Below are positions 1-7,947 of a stretch of DNA of 42,499 nucleotides, piece by piece; position 1 is the stretch's first letter; the number at the start of each line of letters is the position of its first letter. The DNA is from Euryarchaeota archaeon UBA24 (lineage in GTDB: Archaea > Halobacteriota > Halobacteria > Halobacteriales > Hikarchaeaceae): assembly GCA_002503845.1 (NCBI GenBank), contig DASO01000006.1, positions 77,753 through 120,251 on the forward strand, given 5' to 3'. The position numbers were made by a program, and so were the translations under genes. The notes under the pieces were generated by a model. That model searched no databases, had not been told where the DNA came from, and was given only the letters and a program-made list of their open reading frames with translations.

Positions 1-474
1 ACGAAATGGGGATTGGAAGAGGGAATGGGGCCGTTGGGGATACGAGTGGCAGTGATAAAAGTAGGTGATCAAGAAACGGCATATGTTCAGGTCGATGGGA
101 ACAATATGGATCCAGGGTTAAGAGATAGAATTGTAGAAGAAAATGAATTGGTAGATGAGATTGAGATCATCACAACAGATACACATATTGTGAATACTAT
201 TGATGCCGTGAATCAAGTGGGGCAAAGGATACCGCATAATGAATTGATTGGTAAGATCCAAGAGTTAATAAAAGAGGCAAAAGAAGATTGCGAGTCAGTT
301 GTGGCAGGGATGTCATCTAGAAAAACAACAGTAACCGTATTTGGAAATGATATGACAGAAACTCTAGCAAGTCACGCTAATGCGATGATTTCAATGGGCG
401 GGGCACTCACGGCTGCAATGATAATTGCGACCATTTCGATGAGCATACTTTTATTCTTGTTTGCAGCGGCGTAG
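1..474 (+). CDS. DUF2070 family membrane protein, C-terminal part
   Basis: The reading frame is already open at base 1, so this is the 3' end of a longer gene; the TTG at 13 is not a real start. The visible 157 residues contain a DGNNM motif, a TTDTHIVN motif and a VFGNDMTETLASHANA stretch, followed by a final hydrophobic helix (about the last 28 residues). This pattern matches my memory of the C-terminal end of DUF2070, an archaeal family of about 600 residues with an N-terminal multi-helix membrane region. The function is not known. The gene is convergent with pfdB, 18 bases away. The family call is from motif recall, not a search. Confidence 0.75.
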   Translation, partial: TKWGLEEGMGPLGIRVAVIKVGDQETAYVQVDGNNMDPGLRDRIVEENELVDEIEIITTDTHIVNTIDAVNQVGQRIPHNELIGKIQELIKEAKEDCESVVAGMSSRKTTVTVFGNDMTETLASHANAMISMGGALTAAMIIATISMSILLFLFAAA

Positions 475-492
475 GAAGGGTACGAAGGCCGA

Positions 493-840
493 TCAAGAAA
501 TATTTAAAATTTCTTGGATTTCTTTTTGTAAAGTTTCAAATTGTTTTTGTATTCGTTCACTTTGTTTATTTAGAGTTTGTAGCCGGACTTCGAGGGCCTC
601 GACACGTTGGTTAAGATCTTCTTCGGCGGATTTCGAATCTGTTTCGACCAATAAATTTCCTACATGACGATATAAAGTAGCATCTTTTTCGGCTTTTGAT
701 AAAACGGATAGGGCCGATTTATTTTCTGCCAATTGTGCTTCTGCATGGTGTTTTTGTACGGTGACTTGTTGGGCTTTAGATTGAAATGCCTGAAGATTTT
801 CTAATTTCTCCCGTGCTTCAGGGGTAAGTTGTTCTGACAT
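493..840 (-). CDS. pfdB: Prefoldin subunit beta
   Basis: This 115-residue protein is the beta subunit of the archaeal prefoldin hexamer, which captures unfolded proteins and passes them to the thermosome (a thermosome gene lies at 36517-38076). Two long helices with heptad-like spacing (about residues 5-50 and 72-112) flank a short strand segment near YRHVGNLLVE (57-66), the layout of a beta-type prefoldin with one central hairpin. The length is normal for the family. It is the last gene of the rpl37ae-rpoP-pfdB run; 94 bases separate it from rpoP, and this spacer carries two small inverted repeats. In haloarchaea a KEOPS Pcc1 gene often sits between rpoP and pfdB; here there is no room for one. 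Confidence 0.93.
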   Translation of the reverse strand: MSEQLTPEAREKLENLQAFQSKAQQVTVQKHHAEAQLAENKSALSVLSKAEKDATLYRHVGNLLVETDSKSAEEDLNQRVEALEVRLQTLNKQSERIQKQFETLQKEIQEILNIS

Positions 841-843
841 TTA

Positions 844-896
844 AGTTCAGTAAACGGTCTGAACTCAAAAACCCGCGTTTTCTACAATCAGATTGT
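844..896 (-). other. Two short inverted repeats in the rpoP-pfdB spacer
   Basis: AGTTCAG (844-850) and CTGAACT (859-865) form a 7-bp stem with an 8-base loop starting 4 bases upstream of the pfdB start codon. ACAATC (884-889) and GATTGT (891-896) form a second 6-bp repeat around one base. On the transcript the first would be a hairpin next to the start codon. The function is unknown and chance occurrence is possible. Confidence 0.35.
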
Positions 897-934
897 GGAT
901 TGGAAAAAAGAGATAGATAGGGAGGGAAACTCTG

Positions 935-1069
935 TTACCTTATATGAGTTTCTTTGACCAAAGGGCTACGCTCTTTGAGAAGTACCCGATGACCGCAATA
1001 AGGACATCGAACCCCGAATACCCCTTCTAACTCAACATCTCGTTTACAGCGAGAACATCTATATGCCAC
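935..1069 (-). CDS. rpoP: DNA-directed RNA polymerase subunit P (Rpo12)
   Basis: A 44-codon gene that is easily missed. It starts with GTG at 1069-1067, sharing one base with the TAG stop of rpl37ae, and ends with TAA at 937-935. The product reads [17 protein letters not shown], then [17 protein letters not shown]. This is a small zinc ribbon with Cys5, Cys8, Cys22 and Cys25 and the [12 protein letters not shown] core typical of RpoP/Rpb12. It is a structural subunit of archaeal RNA polymerase that helps hold the assembly platform. The rpl37ae-rpoP order is the usual archaeal arrangement, and the stop/start overlap suggests translational coupling. Confidence 0.96.
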   Translation of the reverse strand: MAYRCSRCKRDVELEGVFGVRCPYCGHRVLLKERSPLVKETHIR

Positions 1070-1401
1070 TATTCTTCCACCTCTGTTGGAGAATCGGATG
1101 GCACTGCTGTGAGAAGTAGTTCTTCGGGGGAAGCTTCGGTTTCAGAACGAGTGATTGAACGACTACCAATCAGACCACCAGGTGTAGCAGGTCGGTAAGT
1201 GCCTCCTGCGAATCGATAATCGCAATTTTTTCGCCTGCATTCCCAGATTCCAGTGCCCACGCGGTGGATGGACTTGGGTGCTCCACATTTGGGGCAGGCG
1301 TAATCAGCGCGCATGAGGGCTTCGACTTCAGACACGCGACGGCGGGCAACGCGACCGTATCTAGCCCCGAATCGGCCGGCTGAACCAGATTTTTTTGCCA
1401 T
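1069..1401 (-). CDS. rpl37ae: 50S ribosomal protein L37Ae
   Basis: This 110-residue zinc-ribbon ribosomal protein of the large subunit begins [17 protein letters not shown] and has the GIWEC and FAGGTY landmarks of L37Ae (L43e). The zinc ligands appear to be Cys36 and Cys39 and then Cys55 and Cys60, so the second knuckle is C-x4-C (CRRKNC) where C-x2-C is usual. About 20 extra residues, rich in Glu, Ser and Thr, follow the conserved core, ending at 110 where many archaeal homologues stop near 90. It heads an operon with rpoP and pfdB and has its own TATA-like element. Confidence 0.95.
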   Translation of the reverse strand: MAKKSGSAGRFGARYGRVARRRVSEVEALMRADYACPKCGAPKSIHRVGTGIWECRRKNCDYRFAGGTYRPATPGGLIGSRSITRSETEASPEELLLTAVPSDSPTEVEE

Positions 1402-1430
1402 GGATAGATTGTGTGTAGCGGCGACTTAGA

Positions 1431-1447
1431 GATAAACCCTTTTAAAT
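1431..1447 (-). promoter_or_regulatory. TATA-like region for the rpl37ae operon
   Basis: On the minus strand the sequence reads ATTTAAAAGGGTTTATC. Two TATA-like cores are present, centred about 33 and 42 bases before the rpl37ae ATG, which would give a leader of under about 17 bases. Inference from spacing and composition only. Confidence 0.5.
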
Positions 1448-1504
1448 GATATTTTGAGATGAGACTACATATTTATAAGAGGTTTTAAAGATAGGGGGAT
1501 AAAT

Positions 1505-1514
1505 CAATATAAAT
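1505..1514 (+). promoter_or_regulatory. TATA-like element for the substrate-binding protein gene
   Basis: CAATATAAAT is centred about 48 bases before the preferred ATG at 1558, implying a leader of about 20 bases and a transcription start beyond the alternative TTG start at 1534. The surrounding spacer (1402-1557) is very A+T-rich and holds nothing else that I recognise. Confidence 0.4.
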
Positions 1515-1557
1515 TGCATTAATAACATTTTTATTGTTTAACGGATTCGATGAGTAT

Positions 1558-2628
1558 ATGAGATTGATGGGAATTGCATGTTGTTGTTTACTAATAACAT
1601 CTATTCTAACAATGGGAACGGTTGGGGTTGAAAATGGAGAAAAAAGCATAGAGGAATTATGTACATTTCCAATAAGCGAAATTGATGCTAGTGGAATATT
1701 GGTTGAGATTGAGAGAGAACCACAGAAAATAGTGACTCTTGCGCCTAGTTCGGCCCAGACTATGTGGGAGATTGGTGGGAAGAATAAAGTGGTTGGGATA
1801 ACCCACTACGCAGAGTATTTAGAAGGAGCAGATGAAAGGGTGGTCATCTCTAGCTCAGAAGGAGAAATTGTCTTAGAGAGTGTTGTTTCTTTGAATCCGG
1901 ATTTGGTTTTGGCCCCAAGCATAATACCTGAAAAAACAGTGGAGAAACTCAGAGAAACTGGAATGGTTGTATACTATTCTTCCGAGCTTAGAACAATTGA
2001 AGACATAATGGAAGAGACCAGATTAATTGGCAGGTTATCAGGGGAATGTGAAGGGGCAGAAGAAGTCACAACGCGGATGCAGTCTAGTTTGGATCTCATT
2101 TATGAAGAGGCAGAAGAAAAAGAAAAACCCGTGGTTCTTTACGTGTTTTATGGATGGACTGCAGGAGAGGAAACTTTGATAGATGAAGTGATTGAAAAAT
2201 CGGGGGCGAAGAATAGTGCGAAATTGATGGGGATTTCGGGGTACAGGCAGCTCAATGCAGAATTAATAGTTCAGAATGAACCAGAATGGATCATAATTAA
2301 CTCTGATGAAATTGAGGAGATAAAAAATAATGAGATAATACAGAAAACAGCTGCAGCTCGGAATAATAAAATAATTGTAGTTCAGGTGGAACATCTCAAT
2401 CAGCCAGCTCCCAGAATAATTCTTGCAATTGAAAAGATAGCGTCTGGAATTTCTCAAGAGACCGAAGTGGGACAATCCAAATTAGAAACAGAATTAGAAT
2501 TAGAAGTAGCAGAAGGGATGGAATCTTATAGATGGAATTTGTTCATGGCCAGCCGGATATTTGGATATGTTGGGTTGATTATTTTGACAGGAATAGTAAT
2601 CGTATGGGCGAAAGAAAAATGGAGATAA
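1558..2628 (+). CDS. ABC transporter substrate-binding protein (vitamin B12/iron-siderophore type), C-terminally anchored
   Basis: The preferred start is ATG 1558 (356 residues); an upstream TTG at 1534 adds eight unconvincing residues. Residues 4-24 are hydrophobic and look like a signal peptide; there is no good lipobox. After a short linker, a Peripla_BP_2-like domain follows (IVTLAPSSAQTMWEIG near 58-73, then ESVVSLNPDLVLAPS, and later repeats of strand-helix pattern), the fold of BtuF/FhuD class III binding proteins. A Glu-rich linker and a single C-terminal membrane helix (about 330-350) ending in AKEKWR would anchor it outside the cell. Haloarchaeal BtuF-like proteins often have such C-terminal anchors. 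No permease or ATPase gene is adjacent, so the ligand (cobalamin, haem or siderophore) cannot be told. Convergent with truD, 2 bases apart. Confidence 0.8.
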   Translation: MRLMGIACCCLLITSILTMGTVGVENGEKSIEELCTFPISEIDASGILVEIEREPQKIVTLAPSSAQTMWEIGGKNKVVGITHYAEYLEGADERVVISSSEGEIVLESVVSLNPDLVLAPSIIPEKTVEKLRETGMVVYYSSELRTIEDIMEETRLIGRLSGECEGAEEVTTRMQSSLDLIYEEAEEKEKPVVLYVFYGWTAGEETLIDEVIEKSGAKNSAKLMGISGYRQLNAELIVQNEPEWIIINSDEIEEIKNNEIIQKTAAARNNKIIVVQVEHLNQPAPRIILAIEKIASGISQETEVGQSKLETELELEVAEGMESYRWNLFMASRIFGYVGLIILTGIVIVWAKEKWR

Positions 2629-2630
2629 AG

Positions 2631-3944
2631 TTACATTTGAGAAAGGGGAGATTTAAGATATTCTCGTAAAAATACAGTAGCATAACTGCCGCGGGGTAGA
2701 TCAAATGAAAATGTCAAGGGGTTCTCTTGAAGTTCTAGTTGGGTTGTTGTTAGAATGGGTCGTAAAGAACCAAAAGAATTGAATAGGCCGGGTAGATCGA
2801 AGCTAGAGGGAGAAAGTCCTACTTCAGTTAGAGCCATTTGTTCTATTTCACCAGGATAACCTGGACTCAATGTGGTTTCAGATCCAATAAGTGGGGCGGT
2901 GACAAATGCTCTGTTTCTTGTTAAATGTCGATTGAGGGAATTCAAATTTTTTGAGGTGGCAGTTTGGGATTTAGTGATATCAGGGAGATTTAGTCCGTGG
3001 ATAGGTTTTGAGAAACAAACAGTATCTCCAACAGTAGCTATATGAAATGGTATTTTTTTATCTAGTCGAAGACTTAAAATGCGATTGAAGATATAGGACT
3101 GTGCTGCGTGGGTGAGAAGTAATTGTAAATTTCGAGGTAGCGTTTCAAGGGCAATCCTGTAATCTTGTTCGGTTTTCCCTCCAGTATGGATTAAAGATTT
3201 TAGCATATTGCGTTCGTAATGTAACCACTTGGGGAATAGAGACAGAGAAAGTTCCCAGTCGCGGGTAGATTGGACCAAGGATCGGGCTTCTTGAGTTTCC
3301 TCAGGTTCGGAGGCATAGGAACTACCCAGATAAGACATGAGTGCCCCTTCCCAATCACCGCGAGCGATGTATAGTCCTACATGGTGAGTTATTGGCCGAA
3401 TTGAACCAAAACGTTGATGGCCAAAGTAATTAGGAAAAGATACAGTCCCACCTCCAAAGTTTTTGAGATCGTCTGTGATGGCAGAGATATTACTAACTTC
3501 AGCAGGATTATGAACAATAATTTCGAAGTGGTTTCCAGCTAAATCTCCAAAATATAAATTTCTGCCCAATCGACCCACAGGTTGCATAGTTGTATCAGGG
3601 ATGGGGGGAAGAGAAAGGGGATGAGTATTTTTTAGAGAGAATAGTTGGGTAGTGAATGCGCGTTTGTCTTTGGTCCCAGCCCAAGAAATATAATTCTGAG
3701 GGACATCCAAATGGGAAGATAATTCACGAGTGAAGGAGTTAGTATCCCAATTTAAGAGGGTCGCGCGGAAAATTAGGTATTGATAAGTTGAAGGATCAGA
3801 ATTGAGTGGTTTATAATCTACATTTTCAATTTCATAAACTTGAAAATCTTCAGGATTATTTCTCAGAGATCCACCAACACCAGCATGATTGCTTATGAAA
3901 TGGTCAATTCCTATTATCTGTTCTTCGGGTAGAGAAGAAAGCAT
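2631..3944 (-). CDS. truD: tRNA pseudouridine(13) synthase TruD
   Basis: A 437-residue TruD-family enzyme that converts U13 of tRNAs to pseudouridine. The catalytic block WAGTKDKRAFTTQ spans residues 88-100, with Asp93 as the expected nucleophile. The N-terminal PEDFQVYEI motif (about 31-40) and a later NYFGHQRFG motif are also hallmarks. The gene has the long insertion (TRUD domain) expected in archaea. Its ATG overlaps the pth2 stop as TAATG, so the two are probably translationally coupled. The pth2-truD pairing is common in euryarchaea. Confidence 0.95.
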   Translation of the reverse strand: MLSSLPEEQIIGIDHFISNHAGVGGSLRNNPEDFQVYEIENVDYKPLNSDPSTYQYLIFRATLLNWDTNSFTRELSSHLDVPQNYISWAGTKDKRAFTTQLFSLKNTHPLSLPPIPDTTMQPVGRLGRNLYFGDLAGNHFEIIVHNPAEVSNISAITDDLKNFGGGTVSFPNYFGHQRFGSIRPITHHVGLYIARGDWEGALMSYLGSSYASEPEETQEARSLVQSTRDWELSLSLFPKWLHYERNMLKSLIHTGGKTEQDYRIALETLPRNLQLLLTHAAQSYIFNRILSLRLDKKIPFHIATVGDTVCFSKPIHGLNLPDITKSQTATSKNLNSLNRHLTRNRAFVTAPLIGSETTLSPGYPGEIEQMALTEVGLSPSSFDLPGLFNSFGSLRPILTTTQLELQENPLTFSFDLPRGSYATVFLREYLKSPLSQM

Positions 3945-4282
3945 TAGTAAAGGGATAAATCACAGACGATTTCATCTAGAAGAGAATCTTCTGCAGGGCC
4001 TATTCCAAGAGTTGTAATAGTCCCGGGCTCCAATTGAGTTCGGCCAGCGTCCTTTATAATTACAGCAGGTATTTTGTTCTCTTCTGCAATTTTTTTGAAT
4101 TCGAAAAGGACGTTTTGGTTGGGAGCTTTTAAGACTATCTTGGTTTGACCATCACGTTTCCAAATTTTTTGTGTTTTACTATCTGATTTCAAATATGCAG
4201 AAAGGGAAGCATGGGCGACCTGTGCCGCTAGCTTTCCAGGAGTCATGCCTAGATCGGAACGTGCTAAAATGGCCTGCTTCAT
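3944..4282 (-). CDS. pth2: Peptidyl-tRNA hydrolase, archaeal type
   Basis: Pth2 recycles peptidyl-tRNAs released from stalled ribosomes. I place the start at ATG 4282 (112 residues, MKQAILARSDLGMTPGKLAAQ), the normal family length; a longer frame reaching to 4450 runs through the promoter region and into dcd. Conserved features are the GKLAAQVAHAS helix near residues 16-26, the AVIIKDAGRTQLEPGT block near 80-95, and the GIGP motif. A TATA-like element about 25 bases upstream of this ATG supports it and suggests a leaderless transcript. It is coupled to truD downstream. Confidence 0.95.
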   Translation of the reverse strand: MKQAILARSDLGMTPGKLAAQVAHASLSAYLKSDSKTQKIWKRDGQTKIVLKAPNQNVLFEFKKIAEENKIPAVIIKDAGRTQLEPGTITTLGIGPAEDSLLDEIVCDLSLY

Positions 4283-4302
4283 GAATAGTCGGAGGCGATA
4301 GT

Positions 4303-4312
4303 GAAATAAAAG
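4303..4312 (-). promoter_or_regulatory. TATA-like element for pth2-truD
   Basis: On the minus strand ACTTTTATTT is centred about 25 bases before the pth2 ATG at 4282, the spacing expected for a leaderless archaeal transcript. Confidence 0.6.
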
Positions 4313-4334
4313 TCTATTCTGCTGCATGCGGGAA

Positions 4335-4342
4335 CTTTTATC
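4335..4342 (+). promoter_or_regulatory. TATA-like element for dcd
   Basis: CTTTTATC is centred about 28 bases before ATG 4367, so the dcd transcript is probably leaderless. It faces the pth2 TATA element, about 25 bases away, giving a compact divergent promoter pair. Confidence 0.55.
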
Positions 4343-4366
4343 TCGGTGGCGAAGACATACAGGGTG

Positions 4367-4948
4367 ATGATACTCTCTGATGTAGATATTCGACAAAGGA
4401 TGGAAAAGGGAGAAATTGTAATTGACCCACTTGATGATCCAGATCTGCAAATTCAGCCTGCAAGTGTGGATTTAAAATTAGGAGAAGAATTTTTAGAATT
4501 TCGTCGGACCAATATACCGTGCATCCATCCAAATTCGGAGGATGAAGTTACCAAATACGTTCGGAAAACAATTGTAAAAGAAGGGGAAGAATTCATACTG
4601 CACCCGAGTGATTTTGTTTTAGGTACTACCAAAGAACGGGTAGAGATACCACCAGATCTTATTGCGCATGTCCAGGGGAGATCTTCACTAGGTAGATTGG
4701 CAATAGTGATACATGCAACTGCAGGTGTTATCGATCCTGGGTACCGGGGACAGATAACACTAGAGCTCTCGAATTTAGGAACCGCGCCTGTTGCACTGAC
4801 TCCGGGGATGCGAATCTCGCAAGTGATATTTACTGAATTAAAAACGCCTGCAAAGAATCCGTATGGAAAGGGTAGGGGATCGAAATACCAAGATCAAGAA
4901 GGTCCCCAGGCTTCAAAGATTCAATTGGATCCTGAATTTAAAAAATAA
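4367..4948 (+). CDS. dcd: dCTP deaminase (possibly bifunctional with dUTPase)
   Basis: This enzyme deaminates dCTP to dUTP for thymidylate synthesis; some archaeal members also hydrolyse dUTP. I choose ATG 4367 (193 residues, [12 protein letters not shown]) because archaeal Dcd proteins begin MILSD and the promoter spacing fits; a GTG at 4346 would add seven residues. The nucleotide-binding motif GRSSLGR lies at 104-110, and the catalytic Glu is expected at 133 in ITLEL, following [13 protein letters not shown]. Length is normal. Whether it is bifunctional cannot be decided from sequence alone. Convergent with the pps gene. Confidence 0.93.
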   Translation: MILSDVDIRQRMEKGEIVIDPLDDPDLQIQPASVDLKLGEEFLEFRRTNIPCIHPNSEDEVTKYVRKTIVKEGEEFILHPSDFVLGTTKERVEIPPDLIAHVQGRSSLGRLAIVIHATAGVIDPGYRGQITLELSNLGTAPVALTPGMRISQVIFTELKTPAKNPYGKGRGSKYQDQEGPQASKIQLDPEFKK

Positions 4949-4969
4949 AGTTTAGTTATAATTTTATAT

Positions 4970-5716
4970 TCATAAGTTACCGATCCCATTTCGGATTATT
5001 CTCTCTGATTCTTCGAGTGCAGCTTCGCGATCGAAATTTATCGTTATGTCCATCAGCTCTTTGGGAGAGAGGTGAGAAATATTTTCAAAGTGAGAGATAA
5101 TATTGGGAATGGCACGGACTATATTGTCAACTATAGGGACAGTGGCAAGTTGGGAAGATCTAGATAGAGGATTGAGATCAATAACAAGTGTTGTTTTCCC
5201 CATTTTATTAAAAGCTTCCGCGCGGTCTCCATCTTCAAGGGGGACTAAGACAACATCTGCCGCATATAATCCATCCGGTGTAACTTTTGCACGGTCGTGA
5301 GAGATACCAGGTATTAGAGAAGAGGCAGAGATACCTTTCACGTTAGATGCACCATGCGAATTTAAGTGAGAAATGATTGATTCGATTCTTTTTTCCGTTC
5401 GATGGAATAGATTGACTTCTATCACTGCCCCGGTGAGTTCAGAAAGGGCTACTATTTCGGCGGGAACAAGGGCTGCAGAATTTCCATTCACACTTATAAC
5501 AGGGTTTTTTGCCAATCTAATATACGCAGCTGCTGCTCTTGCGGCTTGGTTCGCAGTGGGTAGGGAGTGCTCAGATAGTAAATAATCAAATGATTCTCCG
5601 CGACCATGGGCTATCAAGCCATGTTGGCTAGTGATTCCATTCTGGATTCCAGCGATAAGTCGATCTCTCAAGAGGAGTGAAGCATACCTAGGGTGGTTCG
5701 GAGGAATGTTTCCCAT
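4970..5716 (-). CDS. 4-phosphopantoate--beta-alanine ligase (phosphopantothenate synthetase)
   Basis: This archaeal enzyme joins 4-phosphopantoate to beta-alanine in CoA synthesis. I prefer ATG 5716 (248 residues, MGNIPPNHPRYASLLLRDRL) because known family members start with a short tail before the IPxxHPRY motif; an in-frame TTG at 5743 would add nine residues. Conserved signs are HPRYASL, GLIAHGRGESFDYL near 35-48, SVNGNSAALVP and DLNPLSRSS near the C-terminus. It follows the pantoate kinase gene closely on the same strand, so the substrate of this enzyme is made by its neighbour. The pair replaces the bacterial PanC-PanK order. Confidence 0.92.
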   Translation of the reverse strand: MGNIPPNHPRYASLLLRDRLIAGIQNGITSQHGLIAHGRGESFDYLLSEHSLPTANQAARAAAAYIRLAKNPVISVNGNSAALVPAEIVALSELTGAVIEVNLFHRTEKRIESIISHLNSHGASNVKGISASSLIPGISHDRAKVTPDGLYAADVVLVPLEDGDRAEAFNKMGKTTLVIDLNPLSRSSQLATVPIVDNIVRAIPNIISHFENISHLSPKELMDITINFDREAALEESERIIRNGIGNL

Positions 5717-5746
5717 GGTGTAGAGATGGCTGCCAAGCTTCAAAAA

Positions 5747-6586
5747 TTAGTTTATGTCAAAAAGCGGCCTTTCCGGGGAAAACGTTTCACAAATATTTGG
5801 AACATACCCTGCATCGCTTAAGCCAGTTCCAAGTGAAATTACAGTCTCCCCTAACATTGCCATAGACGCCTTTCCTCCACAATCTATAACCGTATTTATT
5901 GTTTCTTCGATCTTAGGGGTCATGAGATTAGTCTCAAGAGTGAATTTGTAACCGAGATCAAATAGCGAATCCAAGGAAGGATTTTTTAAGAGGGAATGTA
6001 ATGATTCAGACCCTATAGATTGAATTTTGGAGAGATCCCCAGAGAGGATAGTGTGGGTGTCCATGCTATTGAAAGAAAGATACTCAATTCGATTTGTTTC
6101 AGATATTTTTTCAAGAATTCCATGTCCGGGACCACCAGGTTTGACTCGAATTGGAATACCACCGTGTGATTGGGACATTACATCTCCGAGCCCAGTGCCT
6201 GCAGAAACATCAGCAGAATGTGCTATTCGCACTATATCCGAGGGGGAGAAGGGCAAGTCGAGGAGTGCTTGCGCGGATGCAATAATCCCGAGCGCGACTG
6301 CACCGGAAAGTCCAAATCCAGCTCCGAGAGGGAGTTTTGTCTGCGCCTCGACGTGTAGTGGTGAAGGGAGGGAATTAAAGATTATATTTGCTACTTCCAT
6401 ATGGACTTTGGATCCATTTATTGTCAGTGAAGACTCGTTTGAAGGAGAAGTTGTAAAAGTCAGACCATCAGAAAGTGTGATCCCAGCGCCAGTAGAACCA
6501 GATTTGAGTGGATTTGGAGATAAGAAGGGTGAAAAGAATAATGAAACGTGTGCAGGAATGAACGTAGAGATAGAATGAGAAGTCAT
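5747..6586 (-). CDS. Pantoate kinase (GHMP family)
   Basis: A 279-residue GHMP kinase that phosphorylates pantoate, the step before phosphopantothenate synthetase in archaeal CoA synthesis. The ATP-binding loop LPLGAGFGLSGA lies at 85-96. An N-terminal STFIPAHVSLFFSP segment and the GTGLGDVMSQSHGG motif are typical of archaeal pantoate kinases. It begins 8 bases after the aspS stop and is followed by the ligase gene, so aspS-pok-pps is likely one transcript driven by the aspS promoter. The identification rests on the loop and on the neighbouring pathway gene. Confidence 0.93.
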   Translation of the reverse strand: MTSHSISTFIPAHVSLFFSPFLSPNPLKSGSTGAGITLSDGLTFTTSPSNESSLTINGSKVHMEVANIIFNSLPSPLHVEAQTKLPLGAGFGLSGAVALGIIASAQALLDLPFSPSDIVRIAHSADVSAGTGLGDVMSQSHGGIPIRVKPGGPGHGILEKISETNRIEYLSFNSMDTHTILSGDLSKIQSIGSESLHSLLKNPSLDSLFDLGYKFTLETNLMTPKIEETINTVIDCGGKASMAMLGETVISLGTGLSDAGYVPNICETFSPERPLFDIN

Positions 6587-6594
6587 TATTTGCT

Positions 6595-7896
6595 CTAGGG
6601 GGCGAGTCGATTGCGATCACGGGGGAAAAGAACAACTTCACGTACATTGTCTAATTGAAGCATGCTCATAACAAGTCGGTCTGCACCCATGCCCCACCCA
6701 GAATGGGGAGGCATACCATAGCGAAACATGTCAACATAAAATTCGAAATCTATAGGGTTGAGGCCCTGGTTTTGGAGAGCGTCAATCAGTGAATCGTATC
6801 GATGTTCTCGTTGCCCTCCAGAGACTAATTCCATTGAAGGGTGCATTAGATCAAATCCTTTTGATATTTCGGGAGATTCATCGTGGTTTTGGATATAGAA
6901 GGGTTTGATTTCACTAGGCCAATCTGTTATGAAATAGTGAGTAGCCATAGTACTCCCAATAATTCTTTCTGCCTGTGTGGATAGATCGTCCCCCCATTCT
7001 AGTGGTTCAGAGAGATCACTAGAGCCATTTGCTATTTCAATCGCAGAATCATAGGAAATTCTTGGAAAGGGCGTTTCAGGGATAGATAGCCCATCTAGAC
7101 TGAGAGTATGGAGTTGTTGTGGGCAATTTTCAGAGACGGAATGATAAGCAATTGAAATTATATCTTCAGCCACCTCCATTGCCATCTCGTGGTCTATAAA
7201 TGCTGCTTCAAAGTCGATTGAAGTTGCTTCGTTTAGGTGACGGGTTGTGTTGTGTTCCTCTGCTCTAAAGATAGGTCCTATTTCAAATACTCGCTCGATC
7301 CCACCTCCAGCTACAAGTTGTTTGAAAAGTTGAGGAGATTGGTTCATAAAGGCTTCTTTTCCGAAATATGCGATGGGAAAAAGATCAGTGCCACCTTCAG
7401 TTCCTGTTGCGACTATTTTTGGAGTATTTATTTCAATACAATCTATATCGTAGAATCTTTGGCGTATGGATCGTTGGATTTCGGATCGAATTTCGAATAT
7501 CGCTCTGGTTTCGATTCGTCTAAGATCAATGCAACGTTTATCTAGCCGCGTGGATAGTTCGGATGTAACTTTTCCGGAAGGATCAAGGGGAAGATTTGGA
7601 TCGGAAAGTGCTAGAATTTCAATTGTTTTGGGTACCAGTTCAATCCCAGTTGGGGCACGTTTTTCAGATACAACCATTCCAGTTAGTAGAACGACACTTT
7701 CTCGGTATAATTGATCGAGTATGGAAAGCGTTTCTGAAGAAAGTGTTTCTTTTTCGAACTTTACTTGTAAAATACCGCTTCTGTCTCGTAATAATAAGAA
7801 TGTAAGTCCCCCTAAATCTCGCACCTCGTGGACCCACCCTACTACAGTTATTTCATCCCCGGGAGAAGATGCATTAATTAAAGTTCGGTCGTACAT
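6595..7896 (-). CDS. aspS: Aspartyl-tRNA synthetase, archaeal type, probably non-discriminating
   Basis: A 433-residue class II synthetase with an N-terminal OB-fold anticodon-binding domain (about 1-100) and a catalytic core. Visible landmarks are [20 protein letters not shown], motif 2 ([21 protein letters not shown] split over about 20 residues) and motif 3 [11 protein letters not shown]. The anticodon domain has [11 protein letters not shown] with His23, and Pro82 in RAPTGIE. In archaeal studies His and Pro at the equivalent positions mark AspRS that charges both tRNA-Asp and tRNA-Asn, while Trp and Lys mark the discriminating form. This agrees with a gatB gene at 25124. A TATA-like element sits about 28 bases upstream. 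Confidence 0.94.
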   Translation of the reverse strand: MYDRTLINASSPGDEITVVGWVHEVRDLGGLTFLLLRDRSGILQVKFEKETLSSETLSILDQLYRESVVLLTGMVVSEKRAPTGIELVPKTIEILALSDPNLPLDPSGKVTSELSTRLDKRCIDLRRIETRAIFEIRSEIQRSIRQRFYDIDCIEINTPKIVATGTEGGTDLFPIAYFGKEAFMNQSPQLFKQLVAGGGIERVFEIGPIFRAEEHNTTRHLNEATSIDFEAAFIDHEMAMEVAEDIISIAYHSVSENCPQQLHTLSLDGLSIPETPFPRISYDSAIEIANGSSDLSEPLEWGDDLSTQAERIIGSTMATHYFITDWPSEIKPFYIQNHDESPEISKGFDLMHPSMELVSGGQREHRYDSLIDALQNQGLNPIDFEFYVDMFRYGMPPHSGWGMGADRLVMSMLQLDNVREVVLFPRDRNRLAP

Positions 7897-7917
7897 ATAG
7901 AAATTAACTACTTTGTG

Positions 7918-7930
7918 AGGTTTAAAATAC
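7918..7930 (-). promoter_or_regulatory. TATA-like element for the aspS-pok-pps run
   Basis: On the minus strand GTATTTTAAACC is centred about 28 bases before the aspS ATG, consistent with a leaderless transcript covering aspS, pantoate kinase and the ligase. Confidence 0.55.
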
Positions 7931-7947
7931 TATGTTTATAATCGGGA

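Noticed and set aside
6027..6578. 183-codon open frame on the plus strand
   Set aside because: It lies wholly antisense to the pantoate kinase gene, whose motifs are clear; the translated sequence resembles no family.
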